This document shows, piece after piece, positions 63,407 through 64,000 of a stretch of DNA of 64,000 bases. The position numbers were made by a program, and so were the translations under genes. Every line of letters starts with the position of its first letter. Position 1 is the first letter of the stretch. Below the pieces are notes generated by a model, which had not been told where the DNA came from, did not search any database, and worked only from the letters and a program-made list of their open reading frames with translations. The stretch is taken from contig DLUH01000005.1 of NCBI GenBank assembly GCA_002742845.1, positions 682,553 to 746,552 on the forward strand, in the 5' to 3' direction. The DNA is from Sulfurovum sp. UBA12169 (GTDB lineage: Bacteria; Campylobacterota; Campylobacteria; Campylobacterales; Sulfurovaceae).

Positions 63407-63923
63407 CATCATCGACATCGAGGGCGGCTATGTGAATGACCCAAAGGACAGCGGCGGCGAGACGAAATACGGCATCACTAAAGCAACGGCATACGCGTAT
63501 GGATATGCAAAGAACATGAGAGATCTGCCGCGTGAGCTTGCGTTTGAAATCTACGCGAAAAAGTACTGGGACAAGCTCAACCTTTCTCTGGTCGAAGCGC
63601 TATCCCCTGCGCTTGCCGAGGAGCTGGCGGATACGTCGGTCAATATGGGGCCGCAAACTGCCGCGAAGTTTCTGCAAAGAGCGCTGAATGTGCTCAATAT
63701 GCAGGGCAGAAAATACGACGATCTGATCGTGGACGGCGACCTGGGGCAAAAAACGCTTGTCGCGCTTCGGGCCTATTTCGCGCATCGCGGGATAGCAGGC
63801 GAGACGGTATTGCTCCTGCTTCTCAACAGCTTGCAGGGCGCAAAGTACGTATCTCTGGCAGAACGAAGAGAAAAAGACGAAGCTTTTATCTTCGGCTGGT
63901 TCCAAAACCGAGTAAAAATCTAA
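63378..63923 (+). CDS. Phage endolysin, GH108 lysozyme
   Basis: 181 residues. The catalytic Glu lies in IIDIEGGYVNDPKDSGGETKYGIT (about 8-31), the GH108 signature. A PG-binding-3-type C-terminal part contains NMGPQTAAKFLQRALN and VDGDLGQKTLVALR. There is no signal peptide, so it depends on the holin. ATG 63378 is preferred (AAAGG seven bases upstream); the TTG six bases earlier is too close to the RBS. Confidence 0.9.
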   Translation: MSIKEKIINSIIDIEGGYVNDPKDSGGETKYGITKATAYAYGYAKNMRDLPRELAFEIYAKKYWDKLNLSLVEALSPALAEELADTSVNMGPQTAAKFLQRALNVLNMQGRKYDDLIVDGDLGQKTLVALRAYFAHRGIAGETVLLLLLNSLQGAKYVSLAERREKDEAFIFGWFQNRVKI

Positions 63924-63936
63924 AAAAGGAGAAGAA

Positions 63937-64000
63937 ATGACACAAGATCTTATAGTGACTGAAACGCAAGGATGGGTAGCGATCCCGCTGGGTGCAACGG
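63937..64000 (+). CDS. Phage gene running off the window
   Basis: The frame opens with MTQDLIVTETQGWVAIPLGAT after RBS AAAAAGGAG and continues past base 64000. Too little is visible to name it. Confidence 0.55.
   Translation, partial: MTQDLIVTETQGWVAIPLGAT

Overview
The window looks like chromosome of a free-living member of the Campylobacterota (former Epsilonproteobacteria; Sulfurimonas, Sulfuricurvum or Sulfurovum are the closest guesses). The pointers are an HsrA-type orphan regulator without its phospho-acceptor aspartate, AT-rich host DNA, frequent GTG/TTG starts and the character of the housekeeping proteins. The genus is inference.

Positions 1-39000 are host DNA. They open with the 3' end of mfd, followed by a leader with a convincing class-I cyclic-di-GMP (GEMM) aptamer. 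Next come an OmpA-domain protein, a small RTX adhesin with a BapA-like N-terminus, and a complete type I secretion system (TolC, LapB-like ABC exporter, HlyD/LapC-like fusion protein). A Bat aerotolerance operon follows (MoxR, DUF58, DUF4381-like, two VWA proteins, TPR protein, BatD). The rest is housekeeping: tyrA, bamA, ppx/gppA, ferredoxin, hsrA, folB, plsY, nadA-nadC, a DHH phosphoesterase, an M23 peptidase, lpxC, tsaB-like, thrB, the ylxR-infB-rbfA-rimP translation cluster, ribD, ubiE/menG, xseA, and groES-groEL on the minus strand.

A CAU tRNA gene at 39026-39102 marks the left side of a prophage that runs off the right end of the window. Every supported phage gene is on the plus strand. 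The order is: small Cys-rich ORFs and a DnaG-like primase; two accessory secreted/membrane proteins; an XRE regulator with paired palindromic operators; a Rha-family protein; a 940-bp region without a convincing gene but with unusual repeats; a Cro/CI-like regulator; a lambda-O-like initiator with three iterons and an AT-rich stretch inside the gene; about ten tiny translationally coupled ORFs; SSB; DnaB-like helicase; terminase; scaffold-like protein; an N4-gp56-type major capsid candidate; adaptor and injection-like virion proteins; tail-fibre-like proteins; and a lysis cassette (holin, overlapping spanins, GH108 endolysin). No integrase, portal or main tail gene was recognised, so these probably lie beyond 64000.

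The main regulatory observations are the c-di-GMP aptamer in front of the adhesin/secretion locus, the in-gene replication origin, and two copies of a putative late promoter in which a 22-bp box containing seven C's lies at identical spacing upstream of TATACT. All calls were made by eye from the sequence; no database searches were run.
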